Below, piece by piece: positions 25,706 to 36,798 of a stretch of 64,000 nt of DNA (the stretch's first letter is position 1; each line of letters starts with the position of its first letter). Made by a program: the position numbers and the translations under genes. The stretch is from the NCBI RefSeq assembly GCF_014653575.1, contig NZ_BNAQ01000001.1:1178001-1242000 (forward strand), read 5' to 3'. This stretch comes from Sphingomonas glacialis (GTDB taxonomy: Bacteria > Pseudomonadota > Alphaproteobacteria > Sphingomonadales > Sphingomonadaceae). The notes below the pieces were generated by a model. It saw only the letters and a program-made list of their open reading frames with translations, ran no database searches and had not been told where the DNA came from.

Positions 25706-27390
25706 GCCGCCTCGGCCTCGAGCGGCCGCGCGTAGAGGTAGCCCTGGCCGTAAGTGCAGCCCAGCGCCGCCAGCGTCTGCGCGAGTTCGTTGGTCTCGAT
25801 TCCCTCGGCCGTCGTCTTCATGCCGAGCGCTTGCGCCAGCGACAGGACCGCACGGACGATCGCGATCTTGTCGCGATCGGCGAGCATCCCACTGACGAAG
25901 CTGCGATCGATCTTGAGAATGTCGATCGGCAGCTTCTGGAGATAGGCGAGGTTCGAATAGCCCGTCCCGAAATCGTCCATCGCGATCGTCGTGCCGAGTC
26001 GCTTCAAGGCATGCATGATCCCGGCGATTCGGTCGGGATCGGTGACCAACGCACTTTCGGTCAGCTCGAGCGTGAAGCGCGAGCCCTCGAGCCCGTAAGC
26101 CGAGAGCGCAGCCTCGACGACGGGGGCGATGGTATCGCGCTGCAGCTGGATCGCCGAGAGATTGACCGCGAGTCGCACGCCGCAATGGCCGCCACAGCGC
26201 GCATCCCACTGCGCGAGCGTCGCGGCGGCTTCCTGGATCGCCCAGCGCCCGAGCGGCACGATCAGCCCCGATTCCTCGGCGACCGGGATGAAATCGTTGG
26301 GCGAATATTCCACGCCGTTCTCATCGCGCCAGCGCGCGAGCGATTCGAACGCGACGAGCTGCCCAGTCGAAAGGTCGCGAATCGGCTGATAGGTCAGCCG
26401 CATCTGGCCGCGCTCGATCGCGCGGCGCAGCGCGGTTTCCATGCCGAACTGTTCGCGCGCGATGTCGAACGCCTGCGTCTGATAGGCTTCGGTCTTGCCC
26501 GTCGCCTTCGAACGCTTGACCGCGAATTGCGCGTGGCGGATCAATTCCTCGCCATCTTCGATCGCCGCCGCGCCAAACGAAATGCCGATCGAGCAGGCGA
26601 CGCGAATCTCGAAGTCGGAGAGGCGGAACGGCGTCGACAGCGCGCCCTGGATTCGCCGCGCGACGCGCTCGGCATCGCCGACCCCGTCCTCGAGCGTGAG
26701 CAGGATGCCGAATTCGTCGCCGCCGGTGCGTGCGAGCACATCCTGTGCGCGCAAGGCGCCCTTGAGCCGACGCGCGACGGTGATGAGCAGTTCGTCCCCC
26801 GCCATCGATCCGAGACAGGCGTTGACGCGGCTGAAGCGATCGAGATCGATCACCAACACGGCGTAATTCGCACGCTCGGTCGGTTCTTCGAGCAACATTT
26901 CGAGCCGATCGCTGAACCCGGCACGGTTGGGCAGCCCGGTCAGACTGTCGGTGAGCATCTCACGCCGCAGATTGTGTTCGGTGCGCAATTCGGCGGTCTG
27001 GTCGACCAACGCGAGCATGCAGCGCTGCAGTGGGTTGCGTTCGAGCCGTGCGAGCGTTGCCTGGTAATAATGGCAATCGACCTTGTCGCCGAACTCGACC
27101 GAGAATTCGGTGCGCAGCGTATCGCCCTCGATGAACGCGACGATCTGCGGCTCGATCTGCGCGATCAGCGAACGCCGCCGGTCGTTCATGCCGAGGCCGG
27201 CAATTTCATACGCGCGGTTGGCGATCTGAACCGTCACCCCCGAGTCGCCGAGCGCGACCATCGCCGCGGGGATCGGCAAGAGGTCGATCATCCGAGCCGC
27301 CATCGCCACCGATGTCGGATAGGCCTCCAGCGCCGCCGAGGGCATCGGAGGGGTCGCATGCGTCAGCACGGGATTGGACTTCGGCGCCAT
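25675..27390 (-). CDS. diguanylate cyclase/phosphodiesterase (PAS-like, GGDEF, EAL)
   Basis: A 571-residue c-di-GMP enzyme. A PAS-like N-terminus at about 30-140 (LLPIPAAMVALGDSGVTVQI) precedes a GGDEF domain with an intact RTGGDEFGIL motif (about 216-225) and an EAL domain from about 300. In the EAL domain the signature is FESLARW, with Ser for Ala. The other catalytic blocks are present: NLSAIQLQ, LELTESAL, MDDFGTGYSNL, LKIDRSFV, TAEGIET and YGQGYLYARP. Either or both activities may be present. No TM helix is seen, so it is probably cytosolic. The 3' end overlaps cca convergently. Confidence 0.93.
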   Translation of the reverse strand: MAPKSNPVLTHATPPMPSAALEAYPTSVAMAARMIDLLPIPAAMVALGDSGVTVQIANRAYEIAGLGMNDRRRSLIAQIEPQIVAFIEGDTLRTEFSVEFGDKVDCHYYQATLARLERNPLQRCMLALVDQTAELRTEHNLRREMLTDSLTGLPNRAGFSDRLEMLLEEPTERANYAVLVIDLDRFSRVNACLGSMAGDELLITVARRLKGALRAQDVLARTGGDEFGILLTLEDGVGDAERVARRIQGALSTPFRLSDFEIRVACSIGISFGAAAIEDGEELIRHAQFAVKRSKATGKTEAYQTQAFDIAREQFGMETALRRAIERGQMRLTYQPIRDLSTGQLVAFESLARWRDENGVEYSPNDFIPVAEESGLIVPLGRWAIQEAAATLAQWDARCGGHCGVRLAVNLSAIQLQRDTIAPVVEAALSAYGLEGSRFTLELTESALVTDPDRIAGIMHALKRLGTTIAMDDFGTGYSNLAYLQKLPIDILKIDRSFVSGMLADRDKIAIVRAVLSLAQALGMKTTAEGIETNELAQTLAALGCTYGQGYLYARPLEAEAAYAMLVEDRH

Positions 27391-27500
27391 AGTCCTGGCG
27401 ATAGGGTCGATTCGTTAACATCCCTCTTAGTCGAAACGATTTTCCCCGATTTCCGCCAGAAATCCGATGCTTTGCAAACAGATGGGAGCGGTTGTTCGCG

Positions 27501-29747
<2,247 letters not shown>

Positions 29748-29812
29748 CCTCCGGCGGTAGCAGCGCTATTCGCTGGTGGCGAGATGCCAGCACGGCGTTT
29801 ACAGGCGGGGGC

Positions 29813-30733
29813 ATGCTGCGTCTTCTCCCGCTCGCCCTGATCGCTGTATCGACAGCCTCCATGTCCCAGACCCCGCCCCCCGCTCCCGCCGCACCTGCGC
29901 CCGCCGCGCTGCTGACCTGGCCCGATCTGACCAAGCGGCCCCAGCCCGCCCCCGATGCGACGATCGATTATGGCCCCGACGCCTTGCAGAAGGTCGACGT
30001 CTGGCTGCCCGCCGGCGCTGGCAAGCATCCCGTCGTGGTGATGGTGCATGGCGGCTGCTGGACGACAAGCATCGCCGATCGCCGGCTGATGAACTGGATC
30101 GCCGACGATCTGCGGCGCGACGGCATCGCGGTGTGGAACGTCGAATATCGCGGCGTCGATAAGAGCGGCGGCGGCTATCCGGGGACCTTCCTCGATGCGG
30201 GCGCGGCGGCTGATGCGCTGCGCACGCATGCGGCGGAGTATCACCTCAATACCAAGCGAATCGTCGTCGTCGGGCATTCGGCGGGCGGCCATCTCGCTTT
30301 GTGGCTCGCCGGTCGGTCGCGGATCGCGCCAACAAGTCCGCTGTATACGGCGCACCCGCTGAAGATCGCGCGTGTCGTCAGCCTCGGTGGATTGCCCGAT
30401 CTCGAGGCGACTGCGGCGAGCCCCGACAATGGCTGCGGCGTCGAGGTGGTCGCTCAGCTCGTCGGCAAGCCCGGTGCGCGGGCGGATGTCTATGCCGACA
30501 CCTCGGTCCCTCGGCTGCTACCGCTCGGCGTGCCGCAGGATCTGGTCAACGGGCGCGAGGACAAGATCATCCCGGTGCGACTCGGAACGGACTATGTCGC
30601 GGCGGCGCAGGCCAAGGGCGACACGGCGACGCTGCATCTGGTCGAGCGGACGGGGCATGTCGAACTGATCGCGCCAGAGAGCGCGGCCTGGGCGCGAGCG
30701 AAGGCGCTTATCGCAGCGGGGCCGAAGAAGTGA
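29813..30733 (+). CDS. exported alpha/beta hydrolase, BD-FAE/esterase-lipase type
   Basis: A 306-residue hydrolase with a signal peptide (LRLLPLALIAVSTASMS, about 1-18) and a Pro/Ala linker. HGGCW at 79-83 is the oxyanion motif of the BD-FAE/arylformamidase group, and the nucleophile Ser156 sits in VGHSAGGH. The acid/base pair is probably in NGREDKIIPV and RTGHVEL. Kynureninase follows on the same strand, so a formylkynurenine-hydrolysing role is conceivable. The signal peptide and the 271-bp gap with repeats argue against simple operon partnership. I call it a secreted esterase with the formamidase idea as an alternative. Confidence 0.85.
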   Translation: MLRLLPLALIAVSTASMSQTPPPAPAAPAPAALLTWPDLTKRPQPAPDATIDYGPDALQKVDVWLPAGAGKHPVVVMVHGGCWTTSIADRRLMNWIADDLRRDGIAVWNVEYRGVDKSGGGYPGTFLDAGAAADALRTHAAEYHLNTKRIVVVGHSAGGHLALWLAGRSRIAPTSPLYTAHPLKIARVVSLGGLPDLEATAASPDNGCGVEVVAQLVGKPGARADVYADTSVPRLLPLGVPQDLVNGREDKIIPVRLGTDYVAAAQAKGDTATLHLVERTGHVELIAPESAAWARAKALIAAGPKK

Positions 30734-30778
30734 GCGTGCTGTCCTTTACAATTTCGAGCAACGGCCGCCGCACCGCGC

Positions 30779-30971
30779 CTCCCTTCCCTGGAAGAGCGTC
30801 GGGTGAACAGCGCCCCGCGCTGTTCAGGTCATGCCGGGGGCATGACCGACCCGACGCTGGGCTGGGGGTGGGTCGGCCCGTTGCCGCGGGCAGCACCCGC
30901 CCTAGGCCGACCCACCCCCTACCCCTCCCTTCCAGGGAGGGGAGTCGGTTGCGCTCCGCCTCGCGCAACCC
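30779..30971. repeat. array of nested palindromes with a perfect three-way junction
   Basis: The gap before kynU is filled by palindromes. At 30795-30858 an outer 10-bp stem (AGCGTCGGGT / ACCCGACGCT) encloses two perfect hairpins: 30805-30812 with 30818-30825 (GAACAGCG) and 30827-30833 with 30841-30847 (GGTCATG). Together these can fold as a three-way junction. At 30864-30878 and 30905-30919 there are perfect 15-bp arms (GGGGGTGGGTCGGCC). Further hairpins follow at about 30922-30941 and 30946-30970. Confidence 0.82.
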
Positions 30972-31004
30972 AGTCAAACAAAACTTCTCCACCAAGGCAT
31001 CCGC

Positions 31005-32219
31005 ATGACCCGCGACGAAGCCCGCGCGCTCGACGCCGCCGACCCCCTCCGCGCCTATCGCGACCGCTTCGCGCTCCCCGCAGGTGTGATCTACCTCGAC
31101 GGCAACTCGCTCGGCCCGCTCCCCCGCGCCACCGCGCCCGCACTCGCCGACATGGCGGAGCGACAATGGGGCGAGCGGCTGATCCGCAGTTGGAACGAAG
31201 GCTGGATCGACGCGCCGCAGCGCATCGGCGGCAAGATCGCCGCGCTGATCGGCGCCGAGCCCGACGAAGTGATCGTCGCCGATTCGACCTCGGTCAACCT
31301 GTTCAAGCTGCTCGTCGCCGCACTCCGCCACGCGGCGCCCCGCACGACGATCGTCAGCGAGACGGGCAATTTCCCGACCGACCTCCACATCGCCGAGGGC
31401 GCGGCGGGCTGCGTCCCCGGCGCGCGCCTCAACGCGGTCGCACGTGTCGATCTCGCCAGAGCGATCGACGGCGATACTGCGCTGCTGATGCTCACCCACG
31501 TCCACTACAAGACCGCCGAGCGATTCGACATGGCGGCCTGGACCACCCGCGCGCACGACGCTGGCGCCCTCGCGCTCTGGGACCTAAGCCACAGCGTCGG
31601 CGCAATCCCGCTCGATCTCAATGGCGCCGGCGCCGATCTCGCGATCGGCTGCGGCTACAAATATCTCAACGGCGGCCCCGGCGCGCCGGCCTTCCTGTTC
31701 GTCTCGCGCCGGTTGCAGGAGCAGCTCGCCAGCCCGCTCTCGGGCTGGATGGGCCATGCCGCGCCGTTCGCGTTCGGCGACGCCTACAGCCCCGCCCCCG
31801 GCATCAAGCGCTGGCTCGCCGGAACCCCCTCGATGCTGGCGATGGCCGGGCTCGAGGCCGGGATCGACCTGTGGCGCGACGTCGACCAGCAGCAGGTCGC
31901 CACCAAGAGCGCCGCCCTGTTCGACGCGCTCGCCGCGATCGGGGCAAACCTCGGCCTCGAATGCGTGTCACCCGCCGACCCGAGCGCGCGCGGCAGCCAT
32001 ATCAGCTTCCGCCACCCGCAAGCCTATGCGCTGTGCCAAGCGTTGATCGCGCGCGGCGTGATCGGCGATTTCCGCGATCCCGACATCCTGCGCTTTGGGC
32101 TGACGCCGCTGTATCTCGGCTTCGAAGACGTGGTCCGCGCGGGCGCGATACTCGGCGAAATCCTCGGCGACGGCAGCTACGCCGATCCGGCGTTCGCCAC
32201 GCGCAACGCGGTCACTTGA
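31005..32219 (+). CDS. kynU: kynureninase
   Basis: A 404-residue PLP enzyme that cleaves L-kynurenine to anthranilate and L-alanine. Characteristic segments are IYLDGNSLGPLP at 29-40, RSWNEGWIDAPQRIGGKIA near 61-79, VADSTSVNLFKLL near 91-103, LWDLSHSVGAIP (Asp193, pyridine nitrogen) and GCGYKYLNGGPGAPAFLF with PLP-binding Lys219. The C-terminal domain has GSHISFRHPQA and RFGLTPLYLGFEDV. The neighbouring hydrolase could be the formamidase of the same pathway; no tryptophan dioxygenase is in the window. Confidence 0.94.
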   Translation: MTRDEARALDAADPLRAYRDRFALPAGVIYLDGNSLGPLPRATAPALADMAERQWGERLIRSWNEGWIDAPQRIGGKIAALIGAEPDEVIVADSTSVNLFKLLVAALRHAAPRTTIVSETGNFPTDLHIAEGAAGCVPGARLNAVARVDLARAIDGDTALLMLTHVHYKTAERFDMAAWTTRAHDAGALALWDLSHSVGAIPLDLNGAGADLAIGCGYKYLNGGPGAPAFLFVSRRLQEQLASPLSGWMGHAAPFAFGDAYSPAPGIKRWLAGTPSMLAMAGLEAGIDLWRDVDQQQVATKSAALFDALAAIGANLGLECVSPADPSARGSHISFRHPQAYALCQALIARGVIGDFRDPDILRFGLTPLYLGFEDVVRAGAILGEILGDGSYADPAFATRNAVT

Positions 32220-32236
32220 CGCCCGCGCCAAGCTGA

Positions 32237-32265
32237 TTGCACCCCCGGCATGCATCCGGTATAGC
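32237..32265 (+). promoter_or_regulatory. sigma70-type promoter of purC
   Basis: TTGCAC at 32237-32242 and TATAGC at 32260-32265 are separated by exactly 17 bases. The predicted transcription start is near 32272, leaving a leader of about 60 bases that carries a GC hairpin. Confidence 0.6.
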
Positions 32266-32278
32266 CGCTGCTCTTCCC

Positions 32279-32307
32279 GCCCCGGCCCGCGATCGCGTTG
32301 CCGGGGC
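32279..32307 (+). other. leader hairpin upstream of purC
   Basis: GCCCCGGC at 32279-32286 pairs perfectly with GCCGGGGC at 32300-32307; the 13-base loop contains the palindrome CGCGATCGCG. It is followed by CGCTTCATTT, too weak to be a clear terminator. It lies inside the predicted purC leader and could also end kynU transcripts. Confidence 0.5.
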
Positions 32308-32333
32308 CGCTTCATTTAAGGGTTTCCGCGCAC

Positions 32334-33113
32334 ATGGCACGCCGCCGCCAGATCTACGAAGGCAAGGCCAAGATCCTTTACGAGGGTCCCGAGCCGGGTA
32401 CGCTGATCCAATATTTCAAGGATGACGCCACCGCTTTCAACGCCCAGAAAAAGGGCACGATCAGCGGCAAGGGCGTGCTCAACAACCGGATTTCCGAGCA
32501 CATCTTCACGTTGCTCGGGCTGATCGGCGTGCCGACGCACTTCATCCGCCGGCTCAACATGCGCGAGCAGTTGATCCGCCAGGTCGAGATCATCCCGATC
32601 GAAGTCGTCGTGCGCAACGTCGCGGCGGGCTCGATCTCGACTCGCCTCGGGATCGAAGAAGGCACGCAGCTGCCGCGCACGATCATCGAATATTATTACA
32701 AGGACGATGCGCTCGGCGATCCGATGATCACCGACGAGCATATCGCCGCGTTCGGCTGGGCGGGCCAGGAGGAGATGCACGACATCGCCGACCTCGCGAT
32801 CCGCATCAACGATTTCCTGTGCGGTCTGTTCGCCGGGATCGGCATCCGTCTCGTCGACTTCAAGCTCGAATTCGGGCGCGTGTGGGATAACGACTATCCC
32901 CGCATCCTGCTCGCCGACGAGATCAGCCCCGATGGCTGCCGTTTGTGGGACATGACGACCAACGAGAAGCTCGACAAGGATCGTTTCCGTCGCGATCTCG
33001 GCGGTGAGGTCGAGGCCTATCAGGAAGTCGCGCGCCGGCTCGGCCTGCTGACCGAGGAGACCGACGGTGCGGTGCTCGATCTCGAGCAGCATCGTTTGAA
33101 CAAGGGCAAGTAA
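32334..33113 (+). CDS. purC: phosphoribosylaminoimidazole-succinocarboxamide synthase
   Basis: A 259-residue SAICAR synthetase of de novo purine synthesis (CAIR plus Asp plus ATP). Motifs are [16 protein letters not shown] at 3-18, [24 protein letters not shown] near 28-51, the [11 protein letters not shown] block near 98-108, [10 protein letters not shown] near 182-191 and [14 protein letters not shown] near 202-215. The ATG at 32334 matches the usual N-terminus. The purS-purQ pair lies 1.7 kb downstream, separated by a membrane protein gene. Confidence 0.96.
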   Translation: MARRRQIYEGKAKILYEGPEPGTLIQYFKDDATAFNAQKKGTISGKGVLNNRISEHIFTLLGLIGVPTHFIRRLNMREQLIRQVEIIPIEVVVRNVAAGSISTRLGIEEGTQLPRTIIEYYYKDDALGDPMITDEHIAAFGWAGQEEMHDIADLAIRINDFLCGLFAGIGIRLVDFKLEFGRVWDNDYPRILLADEISPDGCRLWDMTTNEKLDKDRFRRDLGGEVEAYQEVARRLGLLTEETDGAVLDLEQHRLNKGK

Positions 33114-33119
33114 GCCCCA

Positions 33120-34772
33120 ATGCAAGCGCGAGCGCTGGCGCGGGCGGCCTGGCCGTTCGCGGCGCTCGCGCTGGCGTATCTGCTGACGGTGTGGCGCGTG
33201 GTCGGGCTTCCCGGCCTGCGCGACCCTTCTTTGCTCTACTGGCACGACTGGCAGGACCAGGCGTTGTACGTGCGCTCGGCGAGCGCGCTGGCGGCGGGGA
33301 ACTTCGACCCCGCCGTCCATTATTATCCGCTGCTCTATCCGCTGCTGGGCATGCCGTTCCTGCAGGCGTGGCCGAGCCAGCCCTTCTTCCTCGTCGATCT
33401 CGCCTGCTATCTGCTCGCCTTCGCCGGGTTCAGGAGCGTTGCGCGCGCATTCGGCGTGCCCGGCGCGGGGGCGGCACTGCTGTTCGCCGCGACGACGCTC
33501 GCCCAATTCGGCATCGCCAAGCTTTGGATCGAGCCCTGGACGACGACACCCTCGGCGGCCTTGCTGTGGCTCGCGCTCGGCGCGATGGCGCAACTGTGGG
33601 CGAATCCGCGCATGTCCGTACCCCGGCGAAAGCCGGGGCCCAGTCGCGATGCAGCGGCTAACGAAGCGCTGCCCGAGCCTACGGCCCGAGCGCTCCTGGG
33701 CCGCGGCCTTCGCCGGGGTGCAGGAGAAGCGGGCAGCGCCACCACCACATCCCGCTGGCCCGCGAGCATCATCGGCATCACGCTCGGGCTGATCCCGTTC
33801 GCTCGGCCCGGCGATGCGATCATCGGCGCGATCATCGCGCTCTCGGCGGCGGCAGCGCTCTACCGTGCGCGCGACGGGCGCGCCGCTGGTATCGCAATCG
33901 GCAGCTTCGCGATCGCCTTTGCGCTCCTCGCCACGCTCTACATCGCAATCTATGGCGCCGCGCCCAGCCCCTACATGCTCTATTCGGCGCAATACGGCTT
34001 CACCTTCGCCTGGCTCGGCTGGAAGGCGTATGTCGTGCTCGTCGACCCGCGCGGCTGGTTCGGCGAGGGGATGGGGTTGCTCGAATATGCGCCGTGGCTG
34101 CTGCTCGGCGGCGCGGGGCTGATCGCGGCGTGCCTCGCGACGCCGCCTGCGCGACGGCCCGTGACGCTCACCGTCGTTGCTGCGGGGGTGATCTACGGCG
34201 TGCTGATGCTGGCGTATGTCGATCTGCTGCCGACCGGCCTGTGGCGCTTCAACAATCTGCACTATTTCAAATGGGTGTTGCCGCTGTTCGGCCTGTTCGC
34301 GCTGCGCTTCCTGCTCGACGCGCGCCGCCGCCCGATCCTGCTGATCGCGCTAGCCCCCGTACTGCTCGCGCTGACGATCCGGCTCGAACCCATTCGCGTC
34401 GGGCCGAGCGAGCCCGCGCGGATGGTGATCTTCCCCGCCCCCAACGCGGCGGAATGGATCCCGACCTATTTTGCCACCGCCTGGATGGCCGACACGACCG
34501 GCGAGCTGCGCAATTCGTTCGACTATCACCAGATCCTAGTGTCCGGCCGAGTCCATGCCGTCGCGTTGCGCCGCGCCTTCACCGGCGACGAACGCTGGCT
34601 CGGCGACGCGCATGTCCGCGCCTTGCTCGCAGGAAAGGATGATGGCGGCTTCGCGCCGCTCTATCTGACCGGCCCCTGGCCCAAGCCCGCGCTCGCCCGC
34701 TACGGCATCGCGACGACGATCGGCCTGCCACACTGGTTCGGCGGCGCGCCTGCCGTACCCAAGGCCGAGTGA
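33120..34772 (+). CDS. polytopic membrane protein, GT-C/mannosyltransferase-like, with in-frame repeat insertion
   Basis: A 550-residue protein with about ten hydrophobic segments. The N-terminal part (WRVVGLPGLRDPSLLYWHDW..., YVRSASALAAGNFDP, YPLLYPLLGMPFLQAWPSQP) resembles lipid-linked-sugar glycosyltransferases of the GT-C fold, but no specific family is recognised. Residues about 167-200 are hydrophilic (SVPRRKPGPSRDAAANEALP...) and are encoded by a palindromic repeat element whose relative is intergenic at 12761-12859. They sit between two hydrophobic helices, so the loop has been lengthened without breaking the frame. It lies 6 bp after purC. Confidence 0.72.
   Translation: MQARALARAAWPFAALALAYLLTVWRVVGLPGLRDPSLLYWHDWQDQALYVRSASALAAGNFDPAVHYYPLLYPLLGMPFLQAWPSQPFFLVDLACYLLAFAGFRSVARAFGVPGAGAALLFAATTLAQFGIAKLWIEPWTTTPSAALLWLALGAMAQLWANPRMSVPRRKPGPSRDAAANEALPEPTARALLGRGLRRGAGEAGSATTTSRWPASIIGITLGLIPFARPGDAIIGAIIALSAAAALYRARDGRAAGIAIGSFAIAFALLATLYIAIYGAAPSPYMLYSAQYGFTFAWLGWKAYVVLVDPRGWFGEGMGLLEYAPWLLLGGAGLIAACLATPPARRPVTLTVVAAGVIYGVLMLAYVDLLPTGLWRFNNLHYFKWVLPLFGLFALRFLLDARRRPILLIALAPVLLALTIRLEPIRVGPSEPARMVIFPAPNAAEWIPTYFATAWMADTTGELRNSFDYHQILVSGRVHAVALRRAFTGDERWLGDAHVRALLAGKDDGGFAPLYLTGPWPKPALARYGIATTIGLPHWFGGAPAVPKAE
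33620..33719. repeat. palindromic element (family A) inside a coding sequence
   Basis: The left arm is ACCCCGGCGAAAGCCGGGGC (33620-33639, continuing CCAG) and the right arm is GCGGCCTTCGCCGGGGT (ending 33719). Left arm and downstream CCCAGTCGCGA match the intergenic copy at 12761. It keeps the host frame open and encodes about 34 Arg/Pro/Ala/Gly-rich residues in a loop of the membrane protein. Confidence 0.85.
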
Positions 34773-34788
34773 GCCGCGCGCGTAAAGC

Positions 34789-34817
34789 TTGCGACACGGG
34801 CCGCGGGTCGCCATAGG
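34789..34817 (+). promoter_or_regulatory. possible promoter of purSQ
   Basis: TTGCGA (34789-34794), 17 bases, then CATAGG (34812-34817). The -10 is weak. It is the best candidate in the 81-bp gap before purS and would give a leader of about 30 bases. Confidence 0.35.
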
Positions 34818-34853
34818 CTTGCGCGCTCAACCGTCGTAGCCAGGACAAGCCCC

Positions 34854-35084
34854 ATGAAGCTCCGCATTTTCGTCACGCTGAAGCCCGGCGTGCTCGATCC
34901 GCAGGGCCGCGCGATCCACAAGGCGCTCGGCACTCTCGGTTTCGCCGGCGTCAACGATGTCCGCGCGGGCAAGCTGATCGAACTCGACGTCGCCGACGAC
35001 ACCACCGACGAGCGCGTCGATGCGATGTGCCGCGAACTGCTCGCCAACACCGTCATCGAAAACTATCGGGTCGAGCGCGTATGA
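34854..35084 (+). CDS. purS: phosphoribosylformylglycinamidine synthase subunit PurS
   Basis: A 76-residue PurS, the small subunit that bridges PurL and PurQ in the FGAM synthase complex. The sequence [27 protein letters not shown] and the C-terminal [17 protein letters not shown] are canonical. AGGA lies about 10 bases upstream of the ATG. Its stop overlaps the purQ start (ATGA), so the two subunits are co-translated. Confidence 0.95.
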   Translation: MKLRIFVTLKPGVLDPQGRAIHKALGTLGFAGVNDVRAGKLIELDVADDTTDERVDAMCRELLANTVIENYRVERV

Positions 35085-35752
35085 AGACCGCAGTCCTCGT
35101 CTTCCCCGGCTCGAACTGCGACCGCGATATCGCGACCGCGCTTGAGCAGGTCGGCGGCACCGCGCCGACGATGGTGTGGCACGCCGAGACCGAACTGCCC
35201 GACGGCGTCGGCCTCATCGCGATTCCCGGCGGCTTTTCGTACGGCGACTATCTCCGCTCGGGCGCGATCGGCGCGCGATCGCCGATCATGCGCGCGGTGA
35301 GCGACGCGGCGGGGCGCGGCGTGCCCGTGCTCGGCATTTGCAACGGCTTCCAGATCCTGACCGAGGCGGGCCTGCTGCCGGGCGCGCTGATGCGCAATGC
35401 CGGGCTCGACTTCGTCTGCCGCGACGTCGCGCTGACGGTCGGCACCAGCCAGAGCGTCTTCACCAGCCGCTACGCCGCGGGCGAGCAGATCGTCTATCCG
35501 GTCGCGCATCACGACGGCAATTACTCGGCCGACGCGGAAACGCTCGACCGGCTCGAGGGCGAAGGCCGTGTCGCGTTCCGCTATGCGGGGCCGGTCAACG
35601 GCTCGGCGCGCGGCATCGCCGGCGTGCTGAGCCCGGCGGGCAACGTGCTCGGCCTGATGCCGCACCCCGAGCGCCGGATCGAAACCGCGGCGCATGGCGG
35701 CGACGACGGCCGGCGGATGTTCGAGGGCCTGTTCGAGGCGGTCGGGGCCTGA
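35081..35752 (+). CDS. purQ: phosphoribosylformylglycinamidine synthase subunit PurQ
   Basis: A 223-residue class I glutamine amidotransferase that supplies ammonia to PurL. The opening [36 protein letters not shown], the nucleophile Cys in [11 protein letters not shown] and the His-Glu end of the triad in MPHPERRIE are all present. The start overlaps purS. The large subunit purL is not in the window. Confidence 0.96.
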   Translation: MKTAVLVFPGSNCDRDIATALEQVGGTAPTMVWHAETELPDGVGLIAIPGGFSYGDYLRSGAIGARSPIMRAVSDAAGRGVPVLGICNGFQILTEAGLLPGALMRNAGLDFVCRDVALTVGTSQSVFTSRYAAGEQIVYPVAHHDGNYSADAETLDRLEGEGRVAFRYAGPVNGSARGIAGVLSPAGNVLGLMPHPERRIETAAHGGDDGRRMFEGLFEAVGA

Positions 35753-35814
35753 GACGGGTGCGATAACGGAGGCCGTGCCGGTCGCGATCCCTGCGGGTAC
35801 TGCGCTACCCTAAC

Positions 35815-35903
35815 CCCGTTCGTGCTGAGCGTGTCGAAGCACTTTTCTTTCTTTCGAGCGTGGAAACAAGAACAGCCCTTCGACAGGCTCAGGGCGAACG
35901 GGG
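35815..35903. repeat. intergenic palindromic element (TTCG-type)
   Basis: The left arm CCCCGTTCGTGCTGAGCGTG (35815-35834, continuing TCGAAGCAC) is complementary, with a few mismatches, to the right arm ending GGCTCAGGGCGAACGGGG (35903). It belongs to a family dispersed in sphingomonad genomes, different from the other families here. Confidence 0.8.
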
Positions 35904-35953
35904 TTTGGAGGTCGGGATTTGGGGTCGACGCGCTCGCCGAGCGACGCAGCCCC

Positions 35954-36718
35954 TCAGACCCGCGCGCGGAACGGCGAGAAGTCGGTCCCGCGGTCGTATA
36001 CGTCGACCCCCTCGCCGCGCTTGAGGAAGTTCACCACGAGATAGGTGAACGGCGTCAGCAGCACCTCCCACGACACCTTCAACAAGAACTGGCTGACCAT
36101 CACCGCGAGCATCGCCTCGACCGGCCAATCGGGCGCGCCGTAGAAGGCGAGCGGGTAGAAGATCAGGCTGTCGAACCCCTGCGCCACGACGGTCGAACCG
36201 ATCGTCCGCGTCCACAGCATCCGGCCCTCGGTCAGGATCTTGAGCTTGGCGAGCACGAAACTGTTGGCGAATTCGCCGACCCAGAAGGCGGTCACCGAGG
36301 CGAGGATGATGCGCAAGCCGGTCGCCGCGGCGGGATCGACGAAGATCGAGCGACCGAAGACATATTCGTACGCCGCTTGCCCGTTCCACGCCGCCGCCGG
36401 CGGCAAAGCGACGACGATCTGCTCCATCAGCGCGAGGAAGATCAGCGCGCCGAACCCCGCCCACACGCAGCGCCGCGCGCGGGCATAGCCGTACACCTCG
36501 GTCAGGATGTCGCCGATCACATAGCTGACCGGGAAGAACAGGATTCCTGCGCCGAACGGCCAGGGCCCGATCCACGGCAAGTCGATCACCGAGCGTTTCC
36601 CCGCGCCGACGACGTTCGACAGCAACAGGACGACGACGAAGGCGACCATGACGAAATCGAAATAGCGGAATTCGCGACCGCGCGTCTGCTCCGCGGTGAT
36701 CGTTTTCAAACCATCCAT
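35954..36718 (-). CDS. queuosine precursor transporter (YhhQ/VUT family)
   Basis: A 254-residue inner-membrane protein with about six to seven TM helices. Family segments are VMVAFVVVLLLSNVVGAGK, PVSYVIGDILTEVYGYARAR, the VTAFWVGEFANSFVLAKLKI block, RTIGSTVVAQGFDSLIFYPLAF and the C-terminal YLVVNFLKRGEGVDVYD. It imports 7-cyano-7-deazaguanine or queuine-type precursors for tRNA wobble modification. I saw no preQ1 riboswitch in its short upstream region. The gene lies next to, and divergent from, a tRNA-Arg that is not itself a queuosine substrate. Confidence 0.9.
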   Translation of the reverse strand: MDGLKTITAEQTRGREFRYFDFVMVAFVVVLLLSNVVGAGKRSVIDLPWIGPWPFGAGILFFPVSYVIGDILTEVYGYARARRCVWAGFGALIFLALMEQIVVALPPAAAWNGQAAYEYVFGRSIFVDPAAATGLRIILASVTAFWVGEFANSFVLAKLKILTEGRMLWTRTIGSTVVAQGFDSLIFYPLAFYGAPDWPVEAMLAVMVSQFLLKVSWEVLLTPFTYLVVNFLKRGEGVDVYDRGTDFSPFRARV

Positions 36719-36798
36719 GTCGTTTCGCTCCCTGATCGACCCAAGCTATGAAGCCGGTTTCGCGCGCACGCAATCCGCGCTAATGGCACAGCCAGTGC

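Noticed and set aside
32316..34262. A 648-codon minus-strand open frame opposite purC and the membrane protein
   Set aside because: Covers two unrelated genes on the other strand and has no family character.
36719..36798. preQ1 riboswitch before the queuosine precursor transporter
   Set aside because: The short upstream region has neither the conserved loop nor the A-rich tail of preQ1 riboswitches.
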